Assembly (NCBI RefSeq): GCF_030818775.1
Contig: NZ_JAUTAU010000001.1
Coordinates: 2,918,001 to 2,982,000 of the forward strand
Length of the DNA stretch: 64,000 nt
Reading direction: 5' to 3'
Source: Bacillus sp. SORGH_AS_0510
GTDB taxonomy: Bacteria > Bacillota > Bacilli > Bacillales > Cytobacillaceae
Shown: piece by piece, positions 41,514 through 50,106 of the stretch
Layout of the letters: each line of letters begins with the position of its first letter
Position numbering within the stretch: position 1 is the first letter of the stretch
Made by a program: the position numbers and the translations under genes
The notes under the pieces: generated by a model
What the model was told of the DNA's origin: nothing
Databases searched by the model: none
What the model saw: the letters and a program-made list of their open reading frames with translations, nothing else

Positions 41514-41813
41514 TTGAATGTGGAAGAGTTTGTGTATGTAATTAGGCCAAAGCGGGAAAATTTTATCGAGACCATGACAGAAGAAGAAAATAAGATTATG
41601 GGTACCCACTTTCAATATTTAAATGAGCTTTTGACAGAAGAAAAGCTTATCCTCGCAGGTCCGTGCTTAGACGGCGCCATGGGCATTTGTATATTTCGTT
41701 CAGAATCATGGGAAGTCGCACAAAAGATTATGGAGAATGATCCAGCCGTGGTTAACGGAGTTATGGATTGTGAATTACATAAATACCGTGTTTCATTAAT
41801 GGAAGGTCGTTAA
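41514..41813 (+). CDS. YciI-like protein (dimeric alpha-beta barrel)
   Basis: The 99-residue protein belongs to the YCII family: an opening beta strand FVYVIRPKRENF, MGTHFQYLNELLTEEKLILAGPCLDGAMGICIF and a C-terminal strand near VVNGVMDCELHKYRV. The conserved His-Asp pair is represented here by H and D residues (MGTHFQYL, CLDG). YciI proteins are small dimeric barrels linked to dehalogenation or lactone chemistry; activity is unknown. The start is TTG at 41514, after GGGGGA. The following AbrB-like gene starts 30 bp later, so the two may be co-transcribed. Confidence 0.83.
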   Translation: MNVEEFVYVIRPKRENFIETMTEEENKIMGTHFQYLNELLTEEKLILAGPCLDGAMGICIFRSESWEVAQKIMENDPAVVNGVMDCELHKYRVSLMEGR

Positions 41814-41842
41814 AAATAATTTTTCAGACAGAAGGGGTTTCA

Positions 41843-42934
41843 TTGACTAAAGACAACAAAAGAATTCGATTTATTGCAACCTTAATATCAGCATTTATCG
41901 GTGGACTCGTGTTCACTGTCCTGCATACACCGATCCCTTGGCTTCTTGGTCCAATGTCAGCAGTTTTAATTGGAGCCAGATTTTCTAGGATTCAGTTTTT
42001 CTGGCCGAGTTATATTCGTGATACTGGTTTAATTATTGTTGGATATTCAATCGGTTTATCGTTTACGAAGTCGGCACTTTTACAAATAGTAGCTAAGCTG
42101 CCTTCCATGCTGCTTATGACTGTTTTACTTGTCTCATTTTGTGCAGGAATTGCTTATGTCGTTTCCAAGCTTTCAGGCGTCGACTATCCTACTGTATTAA
42201 CAGGAAGTATTCCTGGTGGGCTATCGCAAATGATTATTTTCGCAGAAGAAGTCAAAGGAATCGATATTACCACCGTTACCTTTCTTCAAGTAGCTCGTTT
42301 ATTAATGATAATTTTCCTAGTGCCCTTTCTAATTTTAGGGTCTTACTTTAAAAATACACCTGCAAAGTCAAGTGCAGACTTAATTGAAAAAGCAATGCCC
42401 TTCTCTGGACCTGTTTTACCAACGTTCATTCTATTTGCTTTACTGTGCATTGCATGTGCATTTTTAGCAAAAAGACTTAAGTTTCCTACTCCGTTTTTAT
42501 TAGGGCCGATTTTGGGAACTGCCATTGCCACGATGTCTGGATTTCAAGGTCCGTCATTGTCACCAGAGATTTTGGATGTTTCCCAGTTTATGATCGGTAG
42601 TTATATTGGACTGCTATTAAAACCTGAGAAATTGCAGCATAAAGCAAAAATTATCACGCTTGCGCTTGTTAGTGGAATGGTCATGATTTTGGGTTCCATT
42701 GGTTTAAGCATTTTACTCGTTTCGCTCTATGGTATTTCACCATCCACCAGTTTCTTAAGCCTGGCTCCTGGTGGGATGGATCAGATGGGGATACTCGCTC
42801 ACGAAATACATGCAGATTTATCTATGGTGACGGGTTATCAGCTTTTCCGCTTATTTTTTATCTATTTTGCTGTTCCACCATTGCTTCGATTGTTTTTTAA
42901 AATTGGCTATCGTGGAAAAACAAAATCTGTTTAA
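41843..42934 (+). CDS. AbrB-like (PF05145) integral membrane protein
   Basis: The 363-residue protein is a polytopic membrane protein of the family once annotated as 'AbrB/ammonia monooxygenase'. It contains two related halves: FIGGLVFTVLHTPIPWLLGPMSAVLIGARF and TGSIPGGLSQMIIFAEEV in the first, then LKFPTPFLLGPILGTAIATMSGF and SLAPGGMDQMGILAHEIHADLSMVTGYQLFR in the second. It has no DNA-binding domain and is not a regulator. It is probably a transporter of an unknown substrate. The start is TTG at 41843 after AAGGGG. Confidence 0.85.
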   Translation: MTKDNKRIRFIATLISAFIGGLVFTVLHTPIPWLLGPMSAVLIGARFSRIQFFWPSYIRDTGLIIVGYSIGLSFTKSALLQIVAKLPSMLLMTVLLVSFCAGIAYVVSKLSGVDYPTVLTGSIPGGLSQMIIFAEEVKGIDITTVTFLQVARLLMIIFLVPFLILGSYFKNTPAKSSADLIEKAMPFSGPVLPTFILFALLCIACAFLAKRLKFPTPFLLGPILGTAIATMSGFQGPSLSPEILDVSQFMIGSYIGLLLKPEKLQHKAKIITLALVSGMVMILGSIGLSILLVSLYGISPSTSFLSLAPGGMDQMGILAHEIHADLSMVTGYQLFRLFFIYFAVPPLLRLFFKIGYRGKTKSV

Positions 42935-42981
42935 CAGATAAAAATGGATATATTTGTATGAAAAATAAATTCGAATAGACC

Positions 42982-43012
42982 TTGACCTAAACTTAGGTTT
43001 AGGTTGTATCCT
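42982..43012 (+). promoter_or_regulatory. MerR-type promoter and operator of the SDR-merR operon
   Basis: TTGACC (42982-42987) and TATCCT (43007-43012) are separated by 19 bases, the overlong spacer typical of MerR-family promoters. The spacer holds a dyad, ACCTAAAC with GTTTAGGT around TTAG, where the regulator should bind and untwist the DNA. It lies about 40 bp upstream of the SDR gene. Confidence 0.88.
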
Positions 43013-43053
43013 TTTATTTGTATCGTATCAAGATAAACATTGGAGGAAATAAA

Positions 43054-43764
43054 ATGACAAAATTCGCTTTTGTAACAGGAGCAAATAAAGGGATTGGATA
43101 TGAGACTGTCCGTCAATTAGCAGAAAAAGATTTCCATGTATTTTTAGGAGCGCGCAACGCGGAATTTGGTCAAAAAGCTATACAATCTTTAGGTATGTCA
43201 AATGTTTCATTTGTCCAAGTGGACATTTCAAACACACAATCCATTCAGGACTCTGTTAAAAATATTCTCGAATTTACGGATCACTTAGATTTGTTAATTA
43301 ATAATGCAGGGATTGCATTGGATTTTAATATTTTGCCAAGTGAATTAACCGTTGGAACCCTGCGTCAAGAATTCGATGTTAACTTTTTTGGTACATTCCA
43401 AATGATCCAAGCCTTCTTACCATTAGTTAAAAAAGCTCCAAATGGTAAAATTATTAATCTAACGACAGATATGGCTTCGCAAACAATGTTCGACAATGGC
43501 GATGTTCATCCACTAAATATTTTAGGCTATAATTCATCAAAAACCGCTGTGAATGCTTTAACATTAGGATTTGGTAAAGAGTTCGGTACGAATGGTCCAG
43601 AAATACTAGGTGTGACACCTGGTTTTACCACAACAGATCTTAATGGAAATGCTCCGGGAGGCAAAACACCTGCCGAAGGTGCGCAAATCATTGTTAAATA
43701 CGCCTTAAGCGAAACAAATTATAATGGAAAAATTCTTAACCAAAACGGAATTATTCCTTGGTAA
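43054..43764 (+). CDS. Short-chain dehydrogenase/reductase
   Basis: This SDR of 236 residues has the nucleotide-binding TGANKGIG (residues 8-15), the structural NNAG (after LDLLI) and the catalytic triad Ser-Tyr-Lys with YNSSK (LGYNSSKTAVNALT). It acts on carbonyl or alcohol substrates with NAD(P). ATG at 43054 follows GGAGG; the open frame extends 12 codons upstream. It is the first gene of an operon with a MerR regulator (18 bp apart), whose promoter carries the matching operator, so it is probably induced by the aldehyde or electrophile the regulator senses. Confidence 0.92.
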   Translation: MTKFAFVTGANKGIGYETVRQLAEKDFHVFLGARNAEFGQKAIQSLGMSNVSFVQVDISNTQSIQDSVKNILEFTDHLDLLINNAGIALDFNILPSELTVGTLRQEFDVNFFGTFQMIQAFLPLVKKAPNGKIINLTTDMASQTMFDNGDVHPLNILGYNSSKTAVNALTLGFGKEFGTNGPEILGVTPGFTTTDLNGNAPGGKTPAEGAQIIVKYALSETNYNGKILNQNGIIPW

Positions 43765-43782
43765 TCCCTTAAGGAGAATAGT

Positions 43783-44157
43783 ATGAATTATACCATTGGG
43801 CAAGTCGCCAAAATGAATAACCTATCCATTTCCCAATTACGTTACTATGATAATCAAGGAATGTTGCCTTTTTTAAAAAGAACGGAAAAAGGGGATCGGG
43901 TTTTTGACGAAGGTGCACTAAAATTTTTAGAAATCATTCTTTGTTTAAAAAATACTGGAATGCCCATCAAGGAAATTAAACAATTTATTGATTGGTCAAT
44001 GGAGGGGGCGGATTACACCCCTCAACGATTAGAAATGATCAGACATCACGAAACCAACGTTTTACAACAAATTCGAGATACGGAAGAAAATCTAAGAAAA
44101 ATTCAACAAAAGATTGCAAGACTTGAACGTGAAATGGACGACGTAAATGGCATATAA
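43783..44157 (+). CDS. MerR family regulator (AdhR/NmlR-like)
   Basis: The 124-residue regulator has an N-terminal MerR helix-turn-helix (MNYTIGQVAKMNNLSISQLRYYDNQGML) with wing residues, and a coiled-coil dimer helix at the end. Cys54 in LEIILCLKNTGM matches the position of the conserved redox cysteine in AdhR/NmlR proteins, which sense aldehydes and quinones. No metal-binding cysteines are present. ATG follows AAGGAG and the gap to the SDR gene is 18 bp. It should activate the operon promoter at 42982-43012 and its own synthesis. Confidence 0.9.
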   Translation: MNYTIGQVAKMNNLSISQLRYYDNQGMLPFLKRTEKGDRVFDEGALKFLEIILCLKNTGMPIKEIKQFIDWSMEGADYTPQRLEMIRHHETNVLQQIRDTEENLRKIQQKIARLEREMDDVNGI

Positions 44158-44163
44158 AAAAGC

Positions 44164-44203
44164 AAAACTCGCCTGAAAAAATGGCGAGTTTTCTTTGTTT
44201 TTT
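44164..44203. terminator. Terminator between merR and wrbA
   Basis: AAAACTCGCC pairs with GGCGAGTTTT around a 9-base loop, followed by TCTTTGTTTTTT on the plus strand. It separates convergent genes and can work in both directions. Confidence 0.9.
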
Positions 44204-44210
44204 AATAAAC

Positions 44211-44876
44211 TTATTGATTTGCTTTCTTTACCCATTCTGCAACTGTTACTGTACGCTTTGCCTGATGTTTTACAGCCGCTTGAACATCTTCAATCATTTT
44301 ACCATCTTGGCCAACTGTCACACTTGTTCCATAAGGGTTTCCTCCTGCTCCAAATATAACTGGATCAGTATAACCTGGGGTCGCTATAATCGCACCCCAA
44401 TGCATCATAGAAGTATATAATGAAAGAAGTGTAGCTTCCTGACCACCATGTGGATTTTGTGCTGAAGTCATGGCACTGACTACTTTGTTTACTGTTTTTC
44501 CTGTTGCCCATAGTCCTCCTTGTATATCAAGGAATTGTTTCATTTGTGACGGCATGTTTCCAAATCGAGTCGGAACACTAAAAATGATTGCATCTGCCCA
44601 TTCAATATCATCCCCTGTTGCAACTGGAACGTTTTTCGTTGCTTCCACTGTGTTTTTCCATACTTCATTTCTCTCAATAATAGACTCAGGAGCTAATTCT
44701 TGAACTTTTAGTACTTTAACTTCAGCACCTGCTTCTTTTGCTCCTTCTTCAGCCCATTTTGCAAGTTGATAATTTGTACCACCCATACTGTAAAATACTA
44801 CGGCCAATTTAACATTTGTCATTTTCTCTGTCCCCTTTGTTGTTGAATTGCCAAATAATTTGGATAAGAAACCCAT
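44211..44876 (-). CDS. WrbA-type NAD(P)H:quinone oxidoreductase (flavoprotein)
   Basis: The protein of 221 residues is a WrbA/type IV flavodoxin-like reductase. The FMN-binding loop is FYSMGGTNYQLAKW, and the later loops IIFSVPTRFGNMPSQMKQFLD and TSAQNPHGGQEATLLSLYTSM complete the FMN and quinone site. WrbA reduces quinones in two-electron steps, limiting superoxide formation. ATG at 44876 has AGGTGG upstream; an internal ATG at 44822 with AAAGGGGAC gives a 203-residue protein of the usual WrbA length and could be the true start. The first 18 residues (MGFLSKLFGNSTTK) are an unusual amphipathic extension if translated. Confidence 0.9.
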   Translation of the reverse strand: MGFLSKLFGNSTTKGTEKMTNVKLAVVFYSMGGTNYQLAKWAEEGAKEAGAEVKVLKVQELAPESIIERNEVWKNTVEATKNVPVATGDDIEWADAIIFSVPTRFGNMPSQMKQFLDIQGGLWATGKTVNKVVSAMTSAQNPHGGQEATLLSLYTSMMHWGAIIATPGYTDPVIFGAGGNPYGTSVTVGQDGKMIEDVQAAVKHQAKRTVTVAEWVKKANQ

Positions 44877-45133
44877 TTTACTACACCACCTATTATTTCT
44901 TGCGTATCAAATTTACATACATTCGTCGAACAAGACTTTAAAAGAAAAATACTATCATAATCGAAATTATTAATGATTGTGCAGTGTGCTTTTGAATAGT
45001 GACTTAAAGCTCTCGCATTATTTGCCACTAAGGAAGAAACTTAATAAACCTTTACATAAAATCCATCAGCACTTAAAAAACAGCTTTTATTATTAAATTA
45101 TAGAGCCATTATGTAATAGGGGGAGGAATTTTT

Positions 45134-45316
45134 TTGCTGTGGATAGATACCATTTTACTCTATTCTGTAAATCTACTTTTACTTATTGGTACCTTTTTTA
45201 CGTTTCTTTTAACCTTCATTTTATTTATAAAATCAGCTGAACATGCTACGCCCTTTATTTCTTTACTTATAAGCATTGCCTTTATCAGCACATTTATAAT
45301 AATAAATTACCTATGA
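45134..45316 (+). CDS. Hypothetical small two-helix membrane protein
   Basis: The 60-residue protein has two membrane helices (LLYSVNLLLLIGTFFTFLLTFILF and FISLLISIAFISTFIII). The start is TTG at 45134 after GGGGGAGG, a strong ribosome site. The family is not recognised. It lies alone between convergent genes. Two-helix membrane proteins of this size often act as regulatory or holin-like partners, but nothing here says so. Confidence 0.6.
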   Translation: MLWIDTILLYSVNLLLLIGTFFTFLLTFILFIKSAEHATPFISLLISIAFISTFIIINYL

Positions 45317-45382
45317 GAATTATTATTAACAAAATTCCTTCCGAAAATAGTATCTACTGAAAATTGCCAGTACCCTGTTCAA

Positions 45383-45447
45383 CCAAAAAAAGCAATAACC
45401 TTCTGCAAGAGAAGTCGTTTTTTGACTAAACTTGTAGAAGGTTATTG
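45383..45447 (-). terminator. Terminator of the sulfate assimilation operon
   Basis: CAATAACCTTCT pairs with AGAAGGTTATTG, followed leftward by CTTTTTTTGG. It lies about 20 bp beyond the stop of cysI. Confidence 0.92.
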
Positions 45448-45464
45448 GACCCGAGTTTTATATT

Positions 45465-47183
45465 TTATTCGTGGAAGTTCGTTCCGTCTGTTGTTGCCTT
45501 CACGATCCCTGCACGGATCGTGAAATCTCCGAAATGCTCCCCTTCATTGCGTTCTTTTGCATAACGGGAAAGAACGACGTTTAATTCTTGTAAGATTTCA
45601 TCTTCCCCAATATTTTCACGGTACATTTTACTAAGACGACTGCCGTCATGGGCTGCACCTAGATACATATTGTATTTTCCTGGTGCTTTACCGATGAAAC
45701 CAATTTCACCAAGTGCATGTCGAGCACATCCGTTTGGACAACCCGTCATTCGAATCGTGATTTCTTCATTGCGGAGGCCGTTCTCATCCACAATGGCCTC
45801 AATTTTATCAATTAACTTTGGTAAGTAACGTTCCGCCTCTGCCATTGCCAAACCACAAGTCGGTAGCGCCACACAAGCCATCGAATTCCGGCGGAGAGCG
45901 GAATAGCGGCTCCCGTCCGTTAATCCATATTGTTCAATAAGTGCATTGATTTGTTTCTTCTTCTGACTTGATACATTCGCGATAATCACATTTTGATTTG
46001 GTGTTAGATGGAAATCTCCTGTATGGATTTTTGCAATTTCACGAAGAGCTGTTTTCAGTTTGTAGTCAGCAAAATCCGCCACCCGGCCGCCTTCAATAAA
46101 TAAGGTTAAATTCCATTTTCCTTGAATGCCTTTAACCCAGCCGTAACGATCTCCGTTATGGTCAAAATGATACGGTTTCGCTTCCTCTAGGCTCCAGCCA
46201 AGACGATTTTCAAGCTCTGTCTTAACTGTTTCAATACCTAAACGGTCAACCGTGTATTTAAATCGAGCATTTTTACGAACAGAACGGTTACCATAGTCAC
46301 GTTGAATCGTAATCGTTTTTTCCGCTACTTCATACAACTGTTCCGGCTTACAGAAGCCAATTACCTTTGCCAGCTGTGGATAGGTAGCGGTATCACCGTG
46401 AGACATGCCCATTCCACCGCCAATTGCCACGTTGAAGCCAATTAACTTGCCATCTTCCACAATAGCGATAAACCCAAGGTCCTGTGAAAAGACATCGATG
46501 TCATTAGATGGAGGAACAGCAATCCCGATTTTAAACTTCCGCGGTAAATAAAGCGGACCATACATCGGTTCTACTTCTTCTACATCAGGCGTACCTGCTA
46601 CTTTTTCTTCATCCAGCCAAACTTCGTGATAGGCTCTTGTTCGTGGCAAGAGGTCATCACTTAATTTTTTTGACCATTCATATACTTCAGCATGAATTTC
46701 AGACTGATAGGGGTTGGATGCACACATGACGTTACGGTTAACATCCCCACAGGCTGCTATTGTGTCTAATAGTGATGCATGAATTTCTTGGATGGTTTTT
46801 TTCATATTCCATTTTAAAATTCCATGCATTTGGAAAGTCTCACGTGTTGTCAGCTTCAAGGTGCCATTTCCGTATTTATCCGCAAGCTCATCCATGACCA
46901 GCCATTGATGTGGTGCGGCCACTCCTCCCGGTAATCGAACGCGCAGCATGAACTGGTAAGCTGGCTCCAGTTTTTGTTTTTGTCGCTCATTTCGGAGATC
47001 ACGGTCATCTTGTAAATAACTGCCGTGATGCTTCATTAATCGGTTATCATCTTCAGGAATGCCCGCACTGAGTCTGTCAAGCATCACTTCTTTTAATGTA
47101 CCACGTAAGTAATTACTTCGTTCTTTGATGTCCTCCACATCACTTGGAGGGCCATCTGGTGCTTTTAAGATTTGTTTCACCAT
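45465..47183 (-). CDS. cysI: Sulfite reductase (NADPH) hemoprotein beta subunit CysI
   Basis: The 572-residue subunit holds the siroheme-[4Fe-4S] centre of assimilatory sulfite reductase, which makes sulfide in a six-electron step with CysJ. The four cysteine ligands are in [17 protein letters not shown] and [18 protein letters not shown]. Two nitrite/sulfite reductase ferredoxin-like half domains are present ([32 protein letters not shown]). ATG follows AAAGGAG nine bases upstream. It is the last gene of the operon, 24 bp behind cysJ. Confidence 0.96.
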   Translation of the reverse strand: MVKQILKAPDGPPSDVEDIKERSNYLRGTLKEVMLDRLSAGIPEDDNRLMKHHGSYLQDDRDLRNERQKQKLEPAYQFMLRVRLPGGVAAPHQWLVMDELADKYGNGTLKLTTRETFQMHGILKWNMKKTIQEIHASLLDTIAACGDVNRNVMCASNPYQSEIHAEVYEWSKKLSDDLLPRTRAYHEVWLDEEKVAGTPDVEEVEPMYGPLYLPRKFKIGIAVPPSNDIDVFSQDLGFIAIVEDGKLIGFNVAIGGGMGMSHGDTATYPQLAKVIGFCKPEQLYEVAEKTITIQRDYGNRSVRKNARFKYTVDRLGIETVKTELENRLGWSLEEAKPYHFDHNGDRYGWVKGIQGKWNLTLFIEGGRVADFADYKLKTALREIAKIHTGDFHLTPNQNVIIANVSSQKKKQINALIEQYGLTDGSRYSALRRNSMACVALPTCGLAMAEAERYLPKLIDKIEAIVDENGLRNEEITIRMTGCPNGCARHALGEIGFIGKAPGKYNMYLGAAHDGSRLSKMYRENIGEDEILQELNVVLSRYAKERNEGEHFGDFTIRAGIVKATTDGTNFHE

Positions 47184-47207
47184 GTTGAAATACTCCTTTC
47201 CATCCCA

Positions 47208-49034
47208 TCAATATACATCGCGCTGGTAGCGTTTTTGTTGCTGCATCTCGGCAAGGTATGCTTCTGCTTGTTCAGGGCTCATATTTCCTTCTCTTTCAAT
47301 AATCGAAAGAAGCGTGTGATGGACATCGTGTGCCATATGTTTCTCGTCTCCGCAAATATACAGGTGCGCTCCTTCTTGAAGCCACTCGAATAATTCCTTG
47401 CTACGCTCAAGCATGCGGTGTTGAACATATACTTTCTCATCCGTATCACGTGAAAATGCCACATCCATTTTGGTCAGGACGCCTTCCTTCAACCACTTTT
47501 GCCATTCCGTTTGGTAAAGGAAATCTGTTACAAAATGCTGATCACCAAAAAATAACCATGATTTCCCTTCCGCACCTGTTTCTTCACGTTCTTGGATGAA
47601 AGAACGGAATGGTGCTACTCCTGTACCAGGTCCTACCATGATAATTGGTGTTTCTGGATTGGCTGGCAATTTAAAGTTTTCATTGTGCTGGATAAATACA
47701 GGCAATGTGTCACCAGACTGCAGGCGTTCAGCTGTTAAAATGGAACATACGCCTTTTCTTTCACGACCATGCGCCTCATAGCGGACCGCACCAATCGTTA
47801 AATGTACTTCATCCGGGTTGACTGTCAAGCTGCTCGCTATTGAGTAAAGTCTGGCCGGGATTTTACGTAGAATGGAGATAAATTCTTGGGCTGAATCTCC
47901 CCAAGGACCAAAGTCGTTAACAAAATCCAACAGGTCACGCCCCTGAATATAGGCTTTCAATTTATCCTCATTGCCTGTTGCAAGTAGTTCCTTCAAATCA
48001 ACATTATTTGTAAGCTTTGCCACTTTTTCAAGGAACGGTTTCGTTACTACTGTAATCTCAAAGTAAGCAGTGAGTGCTTTTTCTAGAGATAATACATCTC
48101 CTTGTTTGTTTACGGTCACTGTTTCTTCCGCACCCCACGGTAATACGGCTAGAAGTTGTTCGACGAGTACAGGGTCGTTTTCCGGATAGATTCCTAGACT
48201 ATCTCCCGGTTCAAAGGTAAGCCCTGATCCTTCGAGTGAGATTTCAAGATGACGCGTTTCTTTATTAGAGCCACGGCCATTCAAGTTGATATTTTCTAAT
48301 ACTTCCGCTTTAAATGGATTAGACCGTGAGTATACAGAATCCGCCACTGGAGCTGCTGCTCCTACTGAATTTACCGCTACCGGAGTATTGCTTTCCAGAC
48401 CTGAACTTAGACTTCCGAGGACGCCTTCAAGCCATTCTGTTGCTGGCTCATCATAATCCACATCGCAATCAAATCGTGGGTATAAACGTGTTCCGCCCAG
48501 TTCTTCTAGACGTGAATCAAATTCTTTTCCAGTTTGACAGAAAAATTCATATGAACTGTCACCAAGTGCTAGCACAGAGAAAGAAAGATCACCGAGTTTC
48601 GGTGCTCTCTTGCTGTGTAAAAATTCATGGAATGTGAGTGCACTATCAGGTGGATCGCCTTCACCATGTGTACTTACAATAATAAGAAGGTTTTGGACTT
48701 TCTTTAAGTTGTTGGTTTTAAAATCATTCATGGAGGAGACAGTTACCTGGAACCCTTTTTCCTCTAATGTTTTGCCTGTTTTCTTTGCTAGTCCGCGTGC
48801 ATTGCCCGTTTGTGAACCGTATAGAACTGTTACCTCTTTTGATGCCTTTGGTTCTGAACCTTGGACAGGAACTACTGTCCCCTGCGTGTTAGCTGCTCCA
48901 AGAACAGTAAACGGGGATGCTGCTAAATACCCACTCAGCCATACTTTTTGGGCGTCTGTTAAAGTGGGCAAAAGTCGGTTAAGTAGTTCTGCCTGCTCCT
49001 GATTAAACGGACTGTTGATTACCTGAAGTTGCAA
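47208..49034 (-). CDS. cysJ: Sulfite reductase (NADPH) flavoprotein alpha subunit CysJ
   Basis: The 608-residue flavoprotein feeds electrons from NADPH through FAD and FMN to CysI. It has an FMN-binding flavodoxin domain (VLYGSQTGNARGLAKKTG; SVLALGDSSYEFFCQTGKEFD), an FAD domain (RLYSIASSL; GVCSILTAERL) and an NADPH domain (MVGPGTGVAPFRSFIQERE; YICGDEKHMAHDVH), ending YQRDVY. The TTG at 49034 (MQLQVINSPF) follows AGGTGG and matches the Bacillus CysJ start; the frame's GTG five codons earlier lies in that site. A structured 180-base gap separates it from sirB upstream. Confidence 0.96.
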   Translation of the reverse strand: MQLQVINSPFNQEQAELLNRLLPTLTDAQKVWLSGYLAASPFTVLGAANTQGTVVPVQGSEPKASKEVTVLYGSQTGNARGLAKKTGKTLEEKGFQVTVSSMNDFKTNNLKKVQNLLIIVSTHGEGDPPDSALTFHEFLHSKRAPKLGDLSFSVLALGDSSYEFFCQTGKEFDSRLEELGGTRLYPRFDCDVDYDEPATEWLEGVLGSLSSGLESNTPVAVNSVGAAAPVADSVYSRSNPFKAEVLENINLNGRGSNKETRHLEISLEGSGLTFEPGDSLGIYPENDPVLVEQLLAVLPWGAEETVTVNKQGDVLSLEKALTAYFEITVVTKPFLEKVAKLTNNVDLKELLATGNEDKLKAYIQGRDLLDFVNDFGPWGDSAQEFISILRKIPARLYSIASSLTVNPDEVHLTIGAVRYEAHGRERKGVCSILTAERLQSGDTLPVFIQHNENFKLPANPETPIIMVGPGTGVAPFRSFIQEREETGAEGKSWLFFGDQHFVTDFLYQTEWQKWLKEGVLTKMDVAFSRDTDEKVYVQHRMLERSKELFEWLQEGAHLYICGDEKHMAHDVHHTLLSIIEREGNMSPEQAEAYLAEMQQQKRYQRDVY

Positions 49035-49123
49035 CGATATCCACCTCACAAAGGATAAACTTTTTTGTTAAATTTGAGTTTTTTAAGTTAGTTGACTATG
49101 AATCTTCTATTTTACTTTGAGCT

Positions 49124-49204
49124 GGGGCTGTTGATGGAACTATTAATAGTGCCCATGGGCCTCTGTTTTTTTGTCCGACGGGCACTTTAATCTACAGCCC
49201 ACGC
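49124..49204. other. Nested inverted repeats between sirB and cysJ
   Basis: Outer arms GGGCTGT (49125-49131) and ACAGCCC (49194-49200) enclose inner arms AGTGCCC (49148-49154) and GGGCACT (49180-49186). The internal loops are unequal (16 and 7 bases) and the apical loop is about 25 bases with an A/T-rich tract. Read in the operon direction there is no T-run after it, so it is not a plain terminator. It could be a regulatory or processing element. Confidence 0.6.
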
Positions 49205-49213
49205 CCCATCACC

Positions 49214-49939
49214 TTATTCCACTGTAGCTCTTCTAACAACAATATCCTCAATCACCCGATGGCCGCTCAATGGGCCTGTATGAAGAATCGGCTGCCCTTG
49301 TTTTTGCCGTTTCCGAACTTCTTGACTCACTTCAGCGGTTAACAGACCAGAAAATAATAAATACGGCACAACGATCAATCTTCCAGTTGCACCTATCGTA
49401 ATCATCTCTAACCCTTCTCTAAGGCGCGGTTCAGCGGCAGCCATAAAGCAAACTGATACGTGTTCAATTCCAAGCCGCTCTCGAATACCAGTGGTAATCT
49501 TAGCAAAATCATCATGAACGGCTGGGTCGCTGCTGCCTCTTCCAACAACCAAGACCCGATCATCTGGTCCTACATCCCCTGCCGATAAACGGATCAGCTC
49601 CGCCACTCCATCCAGAATTGGCCCTTGTACACCAAAAGGATCCCTAACATTCACTTGAATTTGAGGATATTTAACCTTTAATAACGATAGTGCATCAGGG
49701 ATATCCTGTTTAATATGTCCTGCCGCTAAAAGGAACAAAGGGACGACAGTAATGTCTGTCGCTCCCCTCTCCACACAGCGCTTGAAACCCTCTTCAATCA
49801 AGGGATGTGTCAGTTCAAGAAAACTGGGCTCCTGTATCGGGATATTAACCTGATCCATTACCCTTTCAATAAATGCCTTTGCTTCTTCTGCTCCTTTTTT
49901 AGAGCGCGTCCCATGTCCAATGTAAAGTATTGCCTTCAT
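49214..49939 (-). CDS. sirB: Sirohydrochlorin ferrochelatase SirB (CbiX-type)
   Basis: The 241-residue protein inserts Fe2+ into sirohydrochlorin, the last step of siroheme synthesis. It has two CbiX halves: ILYIGHGTRSKKGAEEAKAF with the metal-binding His10, and VLVVGRGSSDPAVHDDFAKIT later. PLFLLAAGHIKQDIPDAL gives the second metal-binding His. The length is close to that of B. subtilis SirB (261 residues). ATG follows AGAGGAA. A 167-bp gap separates it from sumT, larger than elsewhere in the operon. Confidence 0.9.
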   Translation of the reverse strand: MKAILYIGHGTRSKKGAEEAKAFIERVMDQVNIPIQEPSFLELTHPLIEEGFKRCVERGATDITVVPLFLLAAGHIKQDIPDALSLLKVKYPQIQVNVRDPFGVQGPILDGVAELIRLSAGDVGPDDRVLVVGRGSSDPAVHDDFAKITTGIRERLGIEHVSVCFMAAAEPRLREGLEMITIGATGRLIVVPYLLFSGLLTAEVSQEVRKRQKQGQPILHTGPLSGHRVIEDIVVRRATVE

Positions 49940-49989
49940 AGATAGAATTCCTCTTTATTATGAGATTGAAGAATGTTAAACCCCAGATT

Positions 49990-50075
49990 AAAATCTTAAT
50001 TGCATTAATTGTGAAAATCTTAAATCCAATAGGATTACTTATATTTATTTTAAACTACTATAAGTACAATAGGAA
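49990..50075. promoter_or_regulatory. Repeated AAGTA(T/A)TCCTATTG motifs upstream of sirB
   Basis: Read leftward, AAGTATTCCTATTG and AAGTAATCCTATTGG occur about 35 bases apart within the 167-bp gap between sumT and sirB. Repeated motifs like this are typical of regulator sites (CymR- or CysL-type regulation is known in Bacillus sulfur genes), but no specific protein can be named from sequence. Confidence 0.35.
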
Positions 50076-50106
50076 TACTTAATTTTTGAATATTATACAA
50101 CCACGA

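Noticed and set aside
48326..49002. Plus-strand open frames of over 100 codons across cysJ
   Set aside because: They are antisense shadows of cysJ, without ribosome sites or recognisable domains.
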